53,544 bases of DNA from Clostridiales bacterium. Lineage in GTDB: Bacteria > Bacillota > Clostridia > Caldicoprobacterales > DTU083. Positions 16,926 to 25,820 of this stretch are shown here, piece after piece. The notes beneath the pieces were generated by a model. That model was not told the origin of the DNA, did no database searches, and saw only the letters and a list, made by a program, of their open reading frames with translations. How positions within the stretch are numbered: the stretch's first letter is position 1; the number at the start of each line of letters is the position of its first letter. Made by a program: the position numbers and the translations under genes. Where the stretch lies: the NCBI GenBank assembly GCA_012839095.1, contig DUOA01000069.1:1-53544 (forward strand), given 5' to 3'.

Positions 16926-18341
16926 TTATATAAGGAAAATAGCTACAATTGTAGTAGCAGCCAGACCTATTATAACGGGTTTCATATTTCTTCTCACCAG
17001 CTCAAAGGGGCTGACACCGCATATTGCTGCTGCGGGAATAACTGCCCAGGGAATAATGGTACCGCCTCCTACCCAAATGGCAGCTATCTGGCCTAAGGCA
17101 GTAAGCGTGGCCACCCCTCTTCCAATGGCTGTGGAGAATAATCTAGCTACGGAACCTGCAAGCGTAATTCCTGAAAAACCGGATCCGTCCAGGCCTGTAA
17201 TTGCGCCGACTAACGTAGAAGTAATTGCACCAATGGTGCTGTTTAACGGGACGGTATCAGCCAGCGCTATACCCAGGTCATTAACCAGACCATTTGAACC
17301 TGAAGGCAAAACCTCTCCGAAAAGGTGGGTAAATGCAGAATCACCCAGATAAAAGAATGCGGCTATGGGAATAACCGGGCCGAAAATTTCGAAACCGAAC
17401 TTTAATCCTTCAATAAAGTTAGATGTAATCTTTTCCAGGCCTTTGCTTTTATATGCAAACATGGCTATTAGAATCAATATGAAAACAGAAGTGCCGCCAA
17501 CCAGAGCGGTGGCATCTCCGCCTTGCAGTTTGAGCAGATACATGGCTGCCAGGTCTGCAGCAAACAGCACAGGGATCAGAATTGCGAACCCTCTTCTAAC
17601 AGCCTTGGACAGGCCAACGCGATGGTTTTGACTGTTCTCTGATTTGGAATCACTGTTTTCACCCTGATACAGCTTGGATTCCAGGGGAATTGTTCCTTCT
17701 TTCAAATCGCGTCTGAGATACAAAAATGCTGCTGTAGTTGTTACAACTCCCATAACTATAATAAGCGGTATACTGGCTGATATGACATCGCCTACCGGTA
17801 TGCCGGCACCATCAGCTGTCAGCTTTGGAGCACCCTGTATAATAAAATCACCGGAAAGTGCAATGCCGTGACCAAACAAATTCATTGCCATGGCAGCTCC
17901 TATGGCCGGCAGCTTCACCCGCAGGGCAACAGGCAGCAATACTGCACCCATCAGGGCAACGGCAGGTGACGGCCAGAAAAACCATGAAATGATCATCATT
18001 AGAATTCCGATTACCCAATAAGCCAATGAAGGCGACCGTATTAATTTGGTAAAGGGATATACCATTTCTTCATTTATTCCGGTTACAAGAATAACCTTGC
18101 TCATGCCGGTAATAACTGAGATAATCAGTATGGTTCCCATTAGCTCGGATATGGCATAGATGAAGCTGTTGAAAATTCCCATGACAGGCAGATACAAAGA
18201 ACCGGTTGCTATTAAACCGAGGGTAAAAATACCTGCAATGCTGACCAAACTGGTATCCCGCCGCATTATCATCGTAACTATGATTATCAGGATGAAGGCG
18301 AGATATACCCAATGGAGTGCTGTTAATTCAATACCTAACAT
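16926..18341 (-). CDS. Unidentified polytopic permease (IT/GntP-like)
   Basis: Integral membrane protein of 471 residues with about 12 hydrophobic segments, probably a secondary carboxylate transporter. I do not recognise a specific family member. It shows repeated Gly/Pro-rich re-entrant-like stretches, for example SWFFWPSPAVALMGAVLLPVA and GAITGLDGSGFSGITLAGSVA, the kind seen in the ion-transporter superfamily. A hydrophilic loop rich in Ser, Asn and Lys separates two halves near residues 225-245. The start at 18341 follows GGGAGGGAG; the frame extends 20 codons upstream without support. It is a single-gene unit upstream of the GntP/glycerate genes on the same strand, which hints at an organic-acid substrate. 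Confidence 0.6.
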   Translation of the reverse strand: MLGIELTALHWVYLAFILIIIVTMIMRRDTSLVSIAGIFTLGLIATGSLYLPVMGIFNSFIYAISELMGTILIISVITGMSKVILVTGINEEMVYPFTKLIRSPSLAYWVIGILMMIISWFFWPSPAVALMGAVLLPVALRVKLPAIGAAMAMNLFGHGIALSGDFIIQGAPKLTADGAGIPVGDVISASIPLIIVMGVVTTTAAFLYLRRDLKEGTIPLESKLYQGENSDSKSENSQNHRVGLSKAVRRGFAILIPVLFAADLAAMYLLKLQGGDATALVGGTSVFILILIAMFAYKSKGLEKITSNFIEGLKFGFEIFGPVIPIAAFFYLGDSAFTHLFGEVLPSGSNGLVNDLGIALADTVPLNSTIGAITSTLVGAITGLDGSGFSGITLAGSVARLFSTAIGRGVATLTALGQIAAIWVGGGTIIPWAVIPAAAICGVSPFELVRRNMKPVIIGLAATTIVAIFLI

Positions 18342-18469
18342 ACGCTTTCTCCCTCCCATGAATTGATGCTTTGCTGTGAAACTATAATATAGAGTATGCA
18401 AGGTGAGGAAGGATGCTACTGAAATTGACAGACAGAAAATTCTTACTATTCAAATTGCAAAAAAAGCGG

Positions 18470-18498
18470 TTGACAATCTCCGCCTACTTGGCTATAAT
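18470..18498 (+). promoter_or_regulatory. Strong promoter of tRNA-Leu
   Basis: Consensus TTGACA at 18470-18475 and TATAAT at 18493-18498, 17 bases apart, with the tRNA 5' end 11 bases downstream of the -10. Confidence 0.9.
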
Positions 18499-18509
18499 TA
18501 GTTTTGCCT

Positions 18510-18596
18510 GCGGACATGGCGGAATTGGCAGACGCGCTAGATTCAGGTTCTAGTGAGCAATAGCTCATGGAGGTTCAAGTCCTCTTGTCCGCACCA
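18510..18596 (+). tRNA. tRNA-Leu (anticodon CAG)
   Basis: Class II tRNA of 87 bases. The acceptor arms GCGGACA and TGTCCGC pair, the D-arm region (TGGCGGAATTGGCAGACGCG) is typical of leucine tRNAs, and the anticodon stem CTAGA / TCTAG closes a loop with CAG at 18544-18546. A long variable arm (TGAGCAATAGCTCA) follows, then the T-loop GTTCAAGTC. The discriminator A and the 3' CCA are encoded. It is a single-gene unit with its own promoter and terminator. Confidence 0.95.
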
Positions 18597-18603
18597 AAAA
18601 TAG

Positions 18604-18653
18604 ATCCGAACCAATCACGGCAGACTTCTGCCGAGGGTAGGTTCGGATTTTTT
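18604..18653 (+). terminator. Rho-independent terminator after tRNA-Leu
   Basis: Outer stem ATCCGAACC / GGTTCGGAT followed by TTTTT. It encloses a second perfect hairpin, CGGCAGA / TCTGCCG at 18618-18633. Confidence 0.88.
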
Positions 18654-18710
18654 CTTGTCCTGCCCTGCTATTCATTTGTCCGTTTGTACGCCTGAAAAAT
18701 CGCGCTTGTA

Positions 18711-18739
18711 TTGAGTTGTCCATAAAAACAATCTATAAT
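18711..18739 (+). promoter_or_regulatory. Candidate promoter of 2-hydroxyacid dehydrogenase operon
   Basis: TTGAGT at 18711-18716 and TATAAT at 18734-18739, 17 bases apart, about 100 bp upstream of the start codon. It has the same hexamers as the promoter at 2816-2844. Confidence 0.5.
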
Positions 18740-18840
18740 TGAACAGTAAGGATAATTCAATACGGACACAATGTATTCGTTGGCAGATTTTGAATGTGAC
18801 CTGTTGGATGAAAGATTTTGAAGGAAGGAAGTAGAGTTTC

Positions 18841-19842
18841 ATGAAAAGTGTTCTATTGGGTCAGAAAGATACCCTGATGGCTGTGTACCCATTGGAAGTA
18901 CGGCAGGCGCTGGGCAGGGAGGCAGGCCTGAATCCGGATTTTTATCTGGAGGTTGATGAACTGAGTAACTTCAGAGAACAGCTGCGTGATACCCGTTTCA
19001 TATTCAGCACCTGGGGTATGCCCCAATTATCGGAAGATGATATAACCCGCTTTTTTCCTTCCCTGGAAGCAGTGTTTTATGCCGCCGGATCCGTACAATA
19101 TTTTGCCCGTCCCTTATTAAAAAGTGGCATCAGGGTGTTCAGTGCATGGGGAGCCAACGCAGTTCCGGTTGCTGAATTCACTCTTGCCCAGATTTTACTG
19201 GCAAACAAGGGTTATTTTGCCCTGTCCGGCTTGTATAGCAGAGGAGGCCGGCCTGCACTGGAATCTCATAAGGTGGATTATCCAGGTAACTATAAGTGTA
19301 AAGTCGGCATCATAGGTGCGGGTATGATTGGAAAGCTGGTTATTAAGCTGCTCAGGAATCATAATCTGGAAATACTGGTATTTGATCCTTTTCTGCCAGA
19401 GGAAAAGGCTGAAGAGCTTAAAGTGGAGAAGGTGGATCTTCCTACATTGTTTGCTTCCTGTCAGACCGTGTCAAATCATTTGGCAAACAATGCTCAGACT
19501 GAGGGCACGCTTAATTATGATCTGTTTTCCAGAATGCTGCCGGGAGCTGTTTTCATAAATACCGGGCGGGGTGCGCAAGTGGTAGAGTCAGATCTGTGCC
19601 GCCTGCTTATCGAACGCCCTGATGTTACTGCTGTATTGGACGTTACCTGGCCGGAACCGCCTGAAGAAGGACACCTTTTTTATACTCTGCCCAATGTAGT
19701 GATGACCCCCCATATTGCAGGCAGCATAGGCAATGAAAGACAGAGGATGTCGAAGTATATGTTGGAAGAATTCCGTCGATATATAAATAATGATACCTGT
19801 TTGTTTGAAGTAACTGAACTCATGCTGACAACCTTGGCCTGA
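18841..19842 (+). CDS. D-isomer-specific 2-hydroxyacid dehydrogenase
   Basis: NAD(P)-dependent dehydrogenase of 333 residues that interconverts 2-keto acids and D-2-hydroxy acids. The nucleotide-binding fingerprint GAGMIG is at 159-164. The catalytic triad of the family is present as R243 (NTGRGAQV), E272 (DVTWPEPP) and H291 (TPHIAGS). The substrate domain at the N terminus is divergent from phosphoglycerate dehydrogenase. GGAAGGAAG precedes the ATG. It is followed after about 18 bp by a TIM-barrel isomerase, so the two probably form one pathway step pair. Hydroxypyruvate/glyoxylate reductase is plausible in this glycerate-rich region, but the substrate is not readable. Confidence 0.85.
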   Translation: MKSVLLGQKDTLMAVYPLEVRQALGREAGLNPDFYLEVDELSNFREQLRDTRFIFSTWGMPQLSEDDITRFFPSLEAVFYAAGSVQYFARPLLKSGIRVFSAWGANAVPVAEFTLAQILLANKGYFALSGLYSRGGRPALESHKVDYPGNYKCKVGIIGAGMIGKLVIKLLRNHNLEILVFDPFLPEEKAEELKVEKVDLPTLFASCQTVSNHLANNAQTEGTLNYDLFSRMLPGAVFINTGRGAQVVESDLCRLLIERPDVTAVLDVTWPEPPEEGHLFYTLPNVVMTPHIAGSIGNERQRMSKYMLEEFRRYINNDTCLFEVTELMLTTLA

Positions 19843-19860
19843 TATTAAGGAGGAACTGAT

Positions 19861-20625
19861 ATGCTTGAAACCGGTCTTGTATCTGTTTCATTCAGGAAGG
19901 AGAAACCCGAAACGCTGATAGCTGCGGTCAAAGCAGCAGGCCTTAAAAATATTGAATGGGGCGGTGACGTCCATGTTCCTTCGGGAGATTTGAAAACCGC
20001 CCGAAGAGTTGGCGCACTTACTGTTGAGGCGGGTTTACGCACTTCTTCCTATGGCTCATACTATAGGCTGGGGCAGGAATCTGAGCCCGTCAATGCCTTT
20101 TCAAAGGTAATTGAAACAGCCAAAGCATTAGGTGCTCCTGTTATACGCCTATGGGCAGGTTCCAAAGGGTCGATTCAGACACCTCTTAGAACACGGAATC
20201 GCATGGCAGAAGAAGCCCGGATTTTGGCGGAGATGGCTGAAGAGAAGGATGTTATTCTTGCACTGGAATGCCATCAGGGTACTCTGACCGATGATTGGAA
20301 ATCATCAGCAGAATTTTTATCCCAGGTAAACCATTCCAGACTTCGTATGTACTGGCAACCCAACCAATTCAGGGATTTTGAGTACAATCTGGAAGCCGCA
20401 AGTGAACTGGCAGCACATGTGGTGCATGTTCATGTCTTTCATTGGGATAAAACAAATCGCTTTCCCCTAAAAGACGGTACATCAGACTGGAGGATGTATC
20501 TGGATATTTTTCAAAGCAACTGGAAAAATGATAGGCAAACCCGTGTTATGCTGTTGGAATTTATACATGACGATCGGTTGGAGTCTCTGCCTGAAGAAGC
20601 AGCAGTTCTTCATTCCTGGTTATAA
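19861..20625 (+). CDS. Sugar-phosphate isomerase/epimerase-family TIM barrel
   Basis: PF01261-type TIM barrel of 254 residues. Metal-ligand-like positions are seen in LALECHQG (Glu), RMYWQPNQF, VVHVHVFHW (His pair) and MLLEFIHDD (Glu). These enzymes isomerise or epimerise keto-sugars or cleave related metabolites. AAGGAGG precedes the ATG, and the gene directly follows the 2-hydroxyacid dehydrogenase, probably in one transcript. The usual aspartate in the fifth strand is replaced by a Trp-Gln context, so its activity may differ from classical isomerases. The substrate is unknown. Confidence 0.75.
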   Translation: MLETGLVSVSFRKEKPETLIAAVKAAGLKNIEWGGDVHVPSGDLKTARRVGALTVEAGLRTSSYGSYYRLGQESEPVNAFSKVIETAKALGAPVIRLWAGSKGSIQTPLRTRNRMAEEARILAEMAEEKDVILALECHQGTLTDDWKSSAEFLSQVNHSRLRMYWQPNQFRDFEYNLEAASELAAHVVHVHVFHWDKTNRFPLKDGTSDWRMYLDIFQSNWKNDRQTRVMLLEFIHDDRLESLPEEAAVLHSWL

Positions 20626-20745
20626 AGTGGCTTATGTGATGCAAATGGTAATAGATAGTATTCAGGCAAATCTTCTAGTCGCAAAATTATTGTAAAATCA
20701 GGCAGGCAGAACTCAAAGTCAATATTATAAATGGAGGAATTCACA

Positions 20746-22503
20746 TTGAGGAAGACAAAGATTATATGCACATTGGGTCCGGCAGTGGATGACCCGGAAG
20801 TATTGGAAAGACTATTTCTCAAGGGCATGGATGCAGCCCGTTTGAATTTTTCCCATGGAGACCACGAAGAACAGAGAAAAAGAGTCATTAATTTTAAAAA
20901 GATACGTGAAAAGCTGGGTTTACCCATTCCCCTCTTGCTTGATACCAAAGGCCCTGAAATCCGAATCGGCCGGTTTAAGACAGGTGAAGCAACTCTGATG
21001 GAGGGAAATGCCTTTGTACTGACTCAAGAAGATATATTGGGAGATGATACAAGGGTATCGATTTCATATAAGGAGCTATACAAGGATGTCAGCAAAGGCA
21101 GCCGGATTCTGATCAATGACGGACTGATTGAACTGGAAGTGGAACAAATTATAAACCAGGACATTCATTGTATCATCAGGAACGGCGGAATCATAGGCGA
21201 CCGAAAAGGTATCAATGTGCCTGATACGGAAGTCAATCTGCCGTCTTTGACGGAGAAAGACATAGAAGATATTATTTTTGGAATTGAAAATGGATTTGAC
21301 TTTATCGCTGCCTCCTTTGTCCGCAAAGCCCAGGATGTGCTGGAGATAAAGAAAGTTCTCGAAAAGAACGGCGGCCAGGGAATAATGGTAATAGCAAAAA
21401 TTGAAAACCGTCAGGGTGTAGAAAATATCGATGAAATACTGAAGGTTTCCGATGGCATCATGGTAGCAAGGGGAGATCTGGGCGTGGAAATTCCCGTGGA
21501 AGAGGTACCTGTGGTGCAAAAAATGCTGATTGACAAATGCTATCGCAACGGAAAGCCGGTTATAACTGCCACCCAGATGCTTGACTCCATGATACGCAAT
21601 CCCAGGCCCACCAGGGCAGAGGCCAGTGATGTAGCCAATGCAATATATGACGGTACGAGCGTGATCATGTTATCGGGGGAAACTGCAGCCGGCAGATATC
21701 CGCTGGAGAGCATGGATACTATGGACAGAATTGCAGGAAAAGCAGAAAAAGCAATTGACTATTGGAAACAATTTCTCGCCATGAAATATGATTTTGATAT
21801 AAGTGTAACCAATGCAATAAGTCATGCCACATGTACTACAGCCATGGATTTGAATGCAGCAGCTATCGTTACGGTTACCCAGTCCGGCAGAACTGCCAGG
21901 ATGATTTCACGATTCCGGCCGGCTTGTCCCATCATAGCTGCCACTACTTCACCAATGGTTCAAAGGCAGCTTAATATGTCCTGGGGCGTTATACCTTTCC
22001 TGGTAAAAGAGGCTGAGTCGACAGATGAGATGTTTGATATGGGTGTGGAGAAGGCCCTGGAATCCGGTTATGCAAGAAACGGAGACATTGTAGTTATAAC
22101 CGCAGGCGTACCCGTTGGTATAAGCGGTACCACAAATATTTTGAAGGTCCAGACGGTTGGGAATGTGTTGGTACGCGGTAATGGTACGGGTACAGGAATC
22201 TTTACAGGAGAATTATGTGTTGTCCGGACGCCTAAGGAAGCAGAGGAAATATTTACAGACGGGAATATTCTGGTAGCCCCCTTTACATCCAATGAAATGC
22301 TGCCAATTCTCAAAAGGGCGTCGGCTGTTGTTGTGGAGGAAAGCGGCAGCAATGTACATGCCGCCATAGTAGGCATGACGCTGGAGCTCCCTGTTGTTAC
22401 GGGAGCAGAGAATGCAACCAAAATATTAAAAAAAGGTACAGTTGTCACTGTAGACTCAAATCGCGGCATCGTCTATTATGGATCTCACAGAAAGACGGAA
22501 TGA
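20746..22503 (+). CDS. pyk: Pyruvate kinase with C-terminal swivelling domain
   Basis: Glycolytic enzyme converting PEP and ADP to pyruvate and ATP, 585 residues. The catalytic barrel is evident from KIICTLGPA, ARLNFSHG, LLDTKGPEIR, MVARGDLGVE and the signature KPVITATQMLDSMI. The C-terminal domain of the core is followed by an extra ~110 residues resembling the phosphohistidine domain of PEP-utilising enzymes (SNVHAAIVGMTLELPVVTGA), as in Bacillus-type pyruvate kinases. The start is the TTG at 20746, eight bases after GGAGG; the upstream ATG at 20731 lies inside that site. It closes a possible glycerate-to-pyruvate route with the nearby glycerate kinase. Confidence 0.95.
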   Translation: MRKTKIICTLGPAVDDPEVLERLFLKGMDAARLNFSHGDHEEQRKRVINFKKIREKLGLPIPLLLDTKGPEIRIGRFKTGEATLMEGNAFVLTQEDILGDDTRVSISYKELYKDVSKGSRILINDGLIELEVEQIINQDIHCIIRNGGIIGDRKGINVPDTEVNLPSLTEKDIEDIIFGIENGFDFIAASFVRKAQDVLEIKKVLEKNGGQGIMVIAKIENRQGVENIDEILKVSDGIMVARGDLGVEIPVEEVPVVQKMLIDKCYRNGKPVITATQMLDSMIRNPRPTRAEASDVANAIYDGTSVIMLSGETAAGRYPLESMDTMDRIAGKAEKAIDYWKQFLAMKYDFDISVTNAISHATCTTAMDLNAAAIVTVTQSGRTARMISRFRPACPIIAATTSPMVQRQLNMSWGVIPFLVKEAESTDEMFDMGVEKALESGYARNGDIVVITAGVPVGISGTTNILKVQTVGNVLVRGNGTGTGIFTGELCVVRTPKEAEEIFTDGNILVAPFTSNEMLPILKRASAVVVEESGSNVHAAIVGMTLELPVVTGAENATKILKKGTVVTVDSNRGIVYYGSHRKTE

Positions 22504-22590
22504 TTAACGGTTACTCCTTTGGATAAAAATATGATGTATATTACATTATCCAGGAAGCTTGTATAAATATTCATTATTTCAAAAAACATG

Positions 22591-22619
22591 TTGACAAAAG
22601 GTTTGGTACTACGTATAAT
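22591..22619 (+). promoter_or_regulatory. Promoter of the T-box leader
   Basis: Perfect TTGACA (22591-22596), 17-base spacer and TATAAT (22614-22619), just ahead of the structured leader. Confidence 0.9.
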
Positions 22620-22625
22620 GTGAAA

Positions 22626-22906
22626 CTATAAAGAAGATTAAAAGCAATGACCGGGAACCAGTAACGAATGCATCGTACCTTACAGAGAGCCTTTTGCCGG
22701 TGAAAGAAGGCAGGATACGAACTTCGCGAATTCGTCCCGAGAGCTGCACACTGAAAGGCTGCTGCCCGGTAGGCTGTGCCGGATTCCGACCGTTAAAGCG
22801 GAGGGGCAATTATTGTTGCCCGCTGAGGTTGTTTTTCGAACAACGAAGACAAGGTGGTACCGCGAACCGAAATTATTCGCCCCTGTTACACAGGAGGCGT
22901 TTTTTT
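22626..22906 (+). ncRNA. T-box riboswitch leader, specifier probably UUC (Phe)
   Basis: tRNA-sensing leader controlling the ABC importer downstream. Stem I shows CGGGA / TCCCG base pairs, the AGTA motif (22660-22663) and the pairs ACGAAT / ATTCGT. The CAGAGAGCC distal-arm motif follows, then GAAC followed by TTC at 22723-22725 in the specifier position. The T-box sequence AAGGTGGTACCGCG is at 22851-22864. The terminator hairpin CGCCCCTG / CAGGAGGCG (one bulged A) with seven T residues ends at 22906. Uncharged tRNA should stabilise the antiterminator and switch on the transporter. The T-box call is firm. The specifier is read by analogy with the GAA-N-codon pattern of other T-boxes and is less certain. 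Confidence 0.9.
22878..22906 (+). terminator. T-box-controlled terminator
   Basis: Stem CGCC-CCTG / CAGG-A-GGCG with loop TTACA and a T7 tail, immediately after the T-box sequence. It is mutually exclusive with the antiterminator. Confidence 0.85.
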
Positions 22907-22996
22907 ATACACTTTTTCAAATAAAGTTTGTAATGCTGCAACCCCTTAGGGGATGCAGATTACGCAAATATATTAAAGGGAGTAGGAGGCATTGAA

Positions 22997-24007
22997 ATGA
23001 AAAGAAAAAATCAGATTATTACGATTGTTTTAACTGTTGTTTTACTTGCTTTAGTCCTCATGACATCAGGCTGCGCAAGCCAGACCGGGGCTGATAAACA
23101 GGGCGGCACCAAGAATTACAACATCGGCATAATTCAATATGCGGAGCATGTCGCATTGGACTCCGCCCGGGAAGGTTTTGTTGATGCCCTGAAAGACAAT
23201 GGTTATGTTGACGGGGAAAATATTACTCTCGACATTCAGAATGCGCAGGCTGATTCATCCAATCTGTCTACTATCAGCGATCGCTTTGTCAGCAACAATT
23301 GCGATTTGATACTGGCCATTGCAACTTCGGCAGCGCAGGCGATAGCCGGGAAAACCACGGAAATTCCGATACTGGCTACGGCTATTACAGATTTTGTAGA
23401 AGCCCGTCTGGTAGATTCAAACGAGGCACCTGGAGGAAATGTAAGCGGGACATCAGATATGAATCCTGTAAAGGAGCAGATTGACTTGCTTGTCAGACTG
23501 GCACCTGAGGCCAAAACCATAGGTGTCATCTATACATCCAGTGAGCCTAATTCCGTTGTACAGGCAAGGATTGCCAAAGAGGCTGTTGAGAAGCTTGACC
23601 TTAATTTTGCGGAAGTTACAATTACTAACTCCAATGATGTTCAGCAGGCTGTTCAGTCCCTGGTTGAGAAATGCGATGCCATCTATATACCTACCGACAA
23701 CATACTGGCCTCAGCAATGCCCACAGTATACGGAGCAACAGCCAAGACTAAAACTCCGGTGGTTTGCGGAGAGATTGGAATGGTGGAAAACGGCGGACTT
23801 GCATCTTACGGCATCAATTACTATGATTTGGGATATCAGACAGGTGAAATGGCTGTCAGCATACTGAAGGGAGAAGCAAAGCCTGCGGATATGCCTGTTC
23901 AAACCGCTTCAAAATATCACTATGCAGTTAACGGTACCATAGCTCAGGAATTTGGAATTGCAGTTCCCGAGGATTTGCAGGAATATGTTTTTGAAATGGA
24001 ACAGTAA
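22997..24007 (+). CDS. TrpX-type ABC transporter substrate-binding lipoprotein
   Basis: Binding protein of the ABC_sub_bind family (PF04392 type), 336 residues. The lipobox is TSGC with lipidated C26. Family sequences such as NIGIIQYAEHVALDSAREGF, ITDFVEARLVDSNEAPGGNVSGTSD and YIPTDNILASAMPTV are evident. Relatives linked to T-boxes are predicted aromatic amino-acid importers (TrpXYZ). AGGAGG precedes the ATG. The upstream T-box couples its expression to tRNA charging, so it likely imports the amino acid matching the specifier, probably phenylalanine here. It is the first gene of a three-gene operon. Confidence 0.88.
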   Translation: MKRKNQIITIVLTVVLLALVLMTSGCASQTGADKQGGTKNYNIGIIQYAEHVALDSAREGFVDALKDNGYVDGENITLDIQNAQADSSNLSTISDRFVSNNCDLILAIATSAAQAIAGKTTEIPILATAITDFVEARLVDSNEAPGGNVSGTSDMNPVKEQIDLLVRLAPEAKTIGVIYTSSEPNSVVQARIAKEAVEKLDLNFAEVTITNSNDVQQAVQSLVEKCDAIYIPTDNILASAMPTVYGATAKTKTPVVCGEIGMVENGGLASYGINYYDLGYQTGEMAVSILKGEAKPADMPVQTASKYHYAVNGTIAQEFGIAVPEDLQEYVFEMEQ

Positions 24008-24065
24008 GAGTTGAAGATGGTTAGGAAGGAATAAGCAGGAGCAAAATGAAAATGGGTGAAAAATT

Positions 24066-24953
24066 ATGCTGGATATTATAACTGGTGCGATCTCTCTGGG
24101 TTTGTTGTGGGCTGTTATGACTATAGGAGTTTTTATCACATACCGGATTCTTAACATTGCGGATCTTACTGTGGAGGGAAGCATAGCCATGGGGGCAGCG
24201 ATTGCTGCGCAGGGGATTACCATGGGATTAAACCCCTTCCTGGCAACAGCGCTTGCATTGGCAGGGGGCATGGCAGCAGGCCTGATTACTGGCCTGCTGC
24301 ATACCCAGCTGAAAATCCCGGCTCTGCTGTCAGGTATACTGACAATGATTGCTCTTTGGTCTGTCAATCTTCGAATTATGGGCAAGGCTAATATTTCCCT
24401 TCTGCGAATGAATACGGTTTATACATTTCTGGAAAGTTTCGGTATGGATAAGACCTATGCGATTATAGTTCTGGGCCTGCTCCTTGTTCTTGCACTGGTT
24501 AGCCTTTTATATTGGTTCTTCGGTACGGAAATCGGCTCTGCTATCCGGGTAACCGGCAATAATCCACATATGGCCCGGGCCCTCGGTATAAATACCAATA
24601 CCACGCTTATACTGGGCCTTATTATCAGCAATGGACTGGTAGCTTTCAGCGGTGCTCTCATCGCTCAAAGTCAAAGCTATGCAGATGTGCAGATGGGCAC
24701 CGGTTCCATAGTAATCGGTTTGGCTTCCGTAATTATCGGAGAAGTGTTGTTTGGAAGACAGCATTTCTTTGGACGCTTGACTGCTCTGGTACTTGGGGCG
24801 GTGACTTACAGGATTATCATTGCCTTGGTATTGAAATTGGGTATGCCGGCAAATGATCTGAAGCTGTTTACTGCGATAACAGTTGCCATTGCCTTGTCTC
24901 TTCCGGTAATCAAGCAATATTTGAATCCGCATCGGTTCAGGGAGGTGGAATAA
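24066..24953 (+). CDS. TrpY-type ABC transporter permease
   Basis: Membrane permease of 295 residues with eight to ten hydrophobic segments, resembling branched-chain-type permeases of the TrpY group (for example ISLGLLWAVMTIGVFITYRILNIADLTVEGS near the N terminus). It partners the upstream binding lipoprotein and overlaps the downstream ATPase gene at a TAATG junction, showing coupled translation. Confidence 0.88.
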   Translation: MLDIITGAISLGLLWAVMTIGVFITYRILNIADLTVEGSIAMGAAIAAQGITMGLNPFLATALALAGGMAAGLITGLLHTQLKIPALLSGILTMIALWSVNLRIMGKANISLLRMNTVYTFLESFGMDKTYAIIVLGLLLVLALVSLLYWFFGTEIGSAIRVTGNNPHMARALGINTNTTLILGLIISNGLVAFSGALIAQSQSYADVQMGTGSIVIGLASVIIGEVLFGRQHFFGRLTALVLGAVTYRIIIALVLKLGMPANDLKLFTAITVAIALSLPVIKQYLNPHRFREVE

Positions 24954-25747
24954 TGCTTTTGGTGAAAGATGTCTGTAAATCTTTTTTTCCTGGCACAATA
25001 AACGAAAAAATTGCCTTAAAAGATGTAACTGTGGAAATGCAGGAGGGAGAATTTGTAACCCTTATAGGGGGAAATGGTGCCGGAAAGTCTACTTTGCTGA
25101 ACTGTGTAGCAGGTGTATATGGTGTGAATCGGGGCTCTGTTTATGTGGATGATATCGATGTTACCAGACTGCCGGAACACAAGCGGGCTGCAGTGCTGGG
25201 CCGGGTTTTCCAGGATCCGATGATGGGTACGGCTGCCAATATGGGAATTGAAGAAAATCTGGCCCTGGCCTATCGACGTGGAGAAAAAAGAGGCTTGAGA
25301 TGGGGAATAACCCGCAAGGAAAGGGAATTGTACCGGAGACATCTGGAACGCCTGGAGCTGGGGCTGGAAGACAGGATGGACATAAAAGTAGGCCTTTTGT
25401 CAGGCGGACAGCGGCAGGCCCTTACTCTCTTAATGGCGACTCTCAAAAAACCTAAGGTACTCCTGCTCGATGAGCATACTGCTGCATTGGATCCTAAGAC
25501 AGCCCAGAGGGTGCTGGAGATAACGCAGCAATTAGTTGAAGAAAATAATCTTACTACAATGATGGTAACCCATAATATGAGGGATGCCATAAAGTACGGA
25601 AACAGATTGATTATGATGCATGAAGGTCAGATCGTTCTGGATATAAACGGAGAAGAAAAGAAAAAGCTGACGGTAGAGGATTTGCTGAGGCGATTTGGCC
25701 AAGTAAGCGGCGAAGAATTTGCCAACGATCGGGCTTTGCTTTCCTGA
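24953..25747 (+). CDS. TrpZ-type ABC transporter ATPase
   Basis: ATPase of 264 residues that energises the amino-acid importer. Walker A GGNGAGKST, signature LLSGGQRQALTL, Walker B VLLLDEHTAALD and switch histidine MVTHNM are all intact. In Walker B the usual DEP is DEH, as is common in this subfamily. Last gene of the T-box-controlled operon. Confidence 0.88.
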   Translation: MLLVKDVCKSFFPGTINEKIALKDVTVEMQEGEFVTLIGGNGAGKSTLLNCVAGVYGVNRGSVYVDDIDVTRLPEHKRAAVLGRVFQDPMMGTAANMGIEENLALAYRRGEKRGLRWGITRKERELYRRHLERLELGLEDRMDIKVGLLSGGQRQALTLLMATLKKPKVLLLDEHTAALDPKTAQRVLEITQQLVEENNLTTMMVTHNMRDAIKYGNRLIMMHEGQIVLDINGEEKKKLTVEDLLRRFGQVSGEEFANDRALLS

Positions 25748-25820
25748 TATAAGCATTTGTGAGCATTTAGTACTCGCCGGTTATGGATTTTATCTGACAT
25801 AAATCCTCCGGGATTAATAC

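Noticed and set aside
22719-22730. Tryptophan (TGG) specifier for the T-box
   Set aside because: No TGG is found in the specifier region; TTC after GAAC fits the T-box pattern better.
25785-25806. Hairpin GGATTT / AAATCC as a terminator after the TrpZ-type gene
   Set aside because: The stem is only six A-T-rich pairs and no T-run follows, so it was not listed as a terminator.
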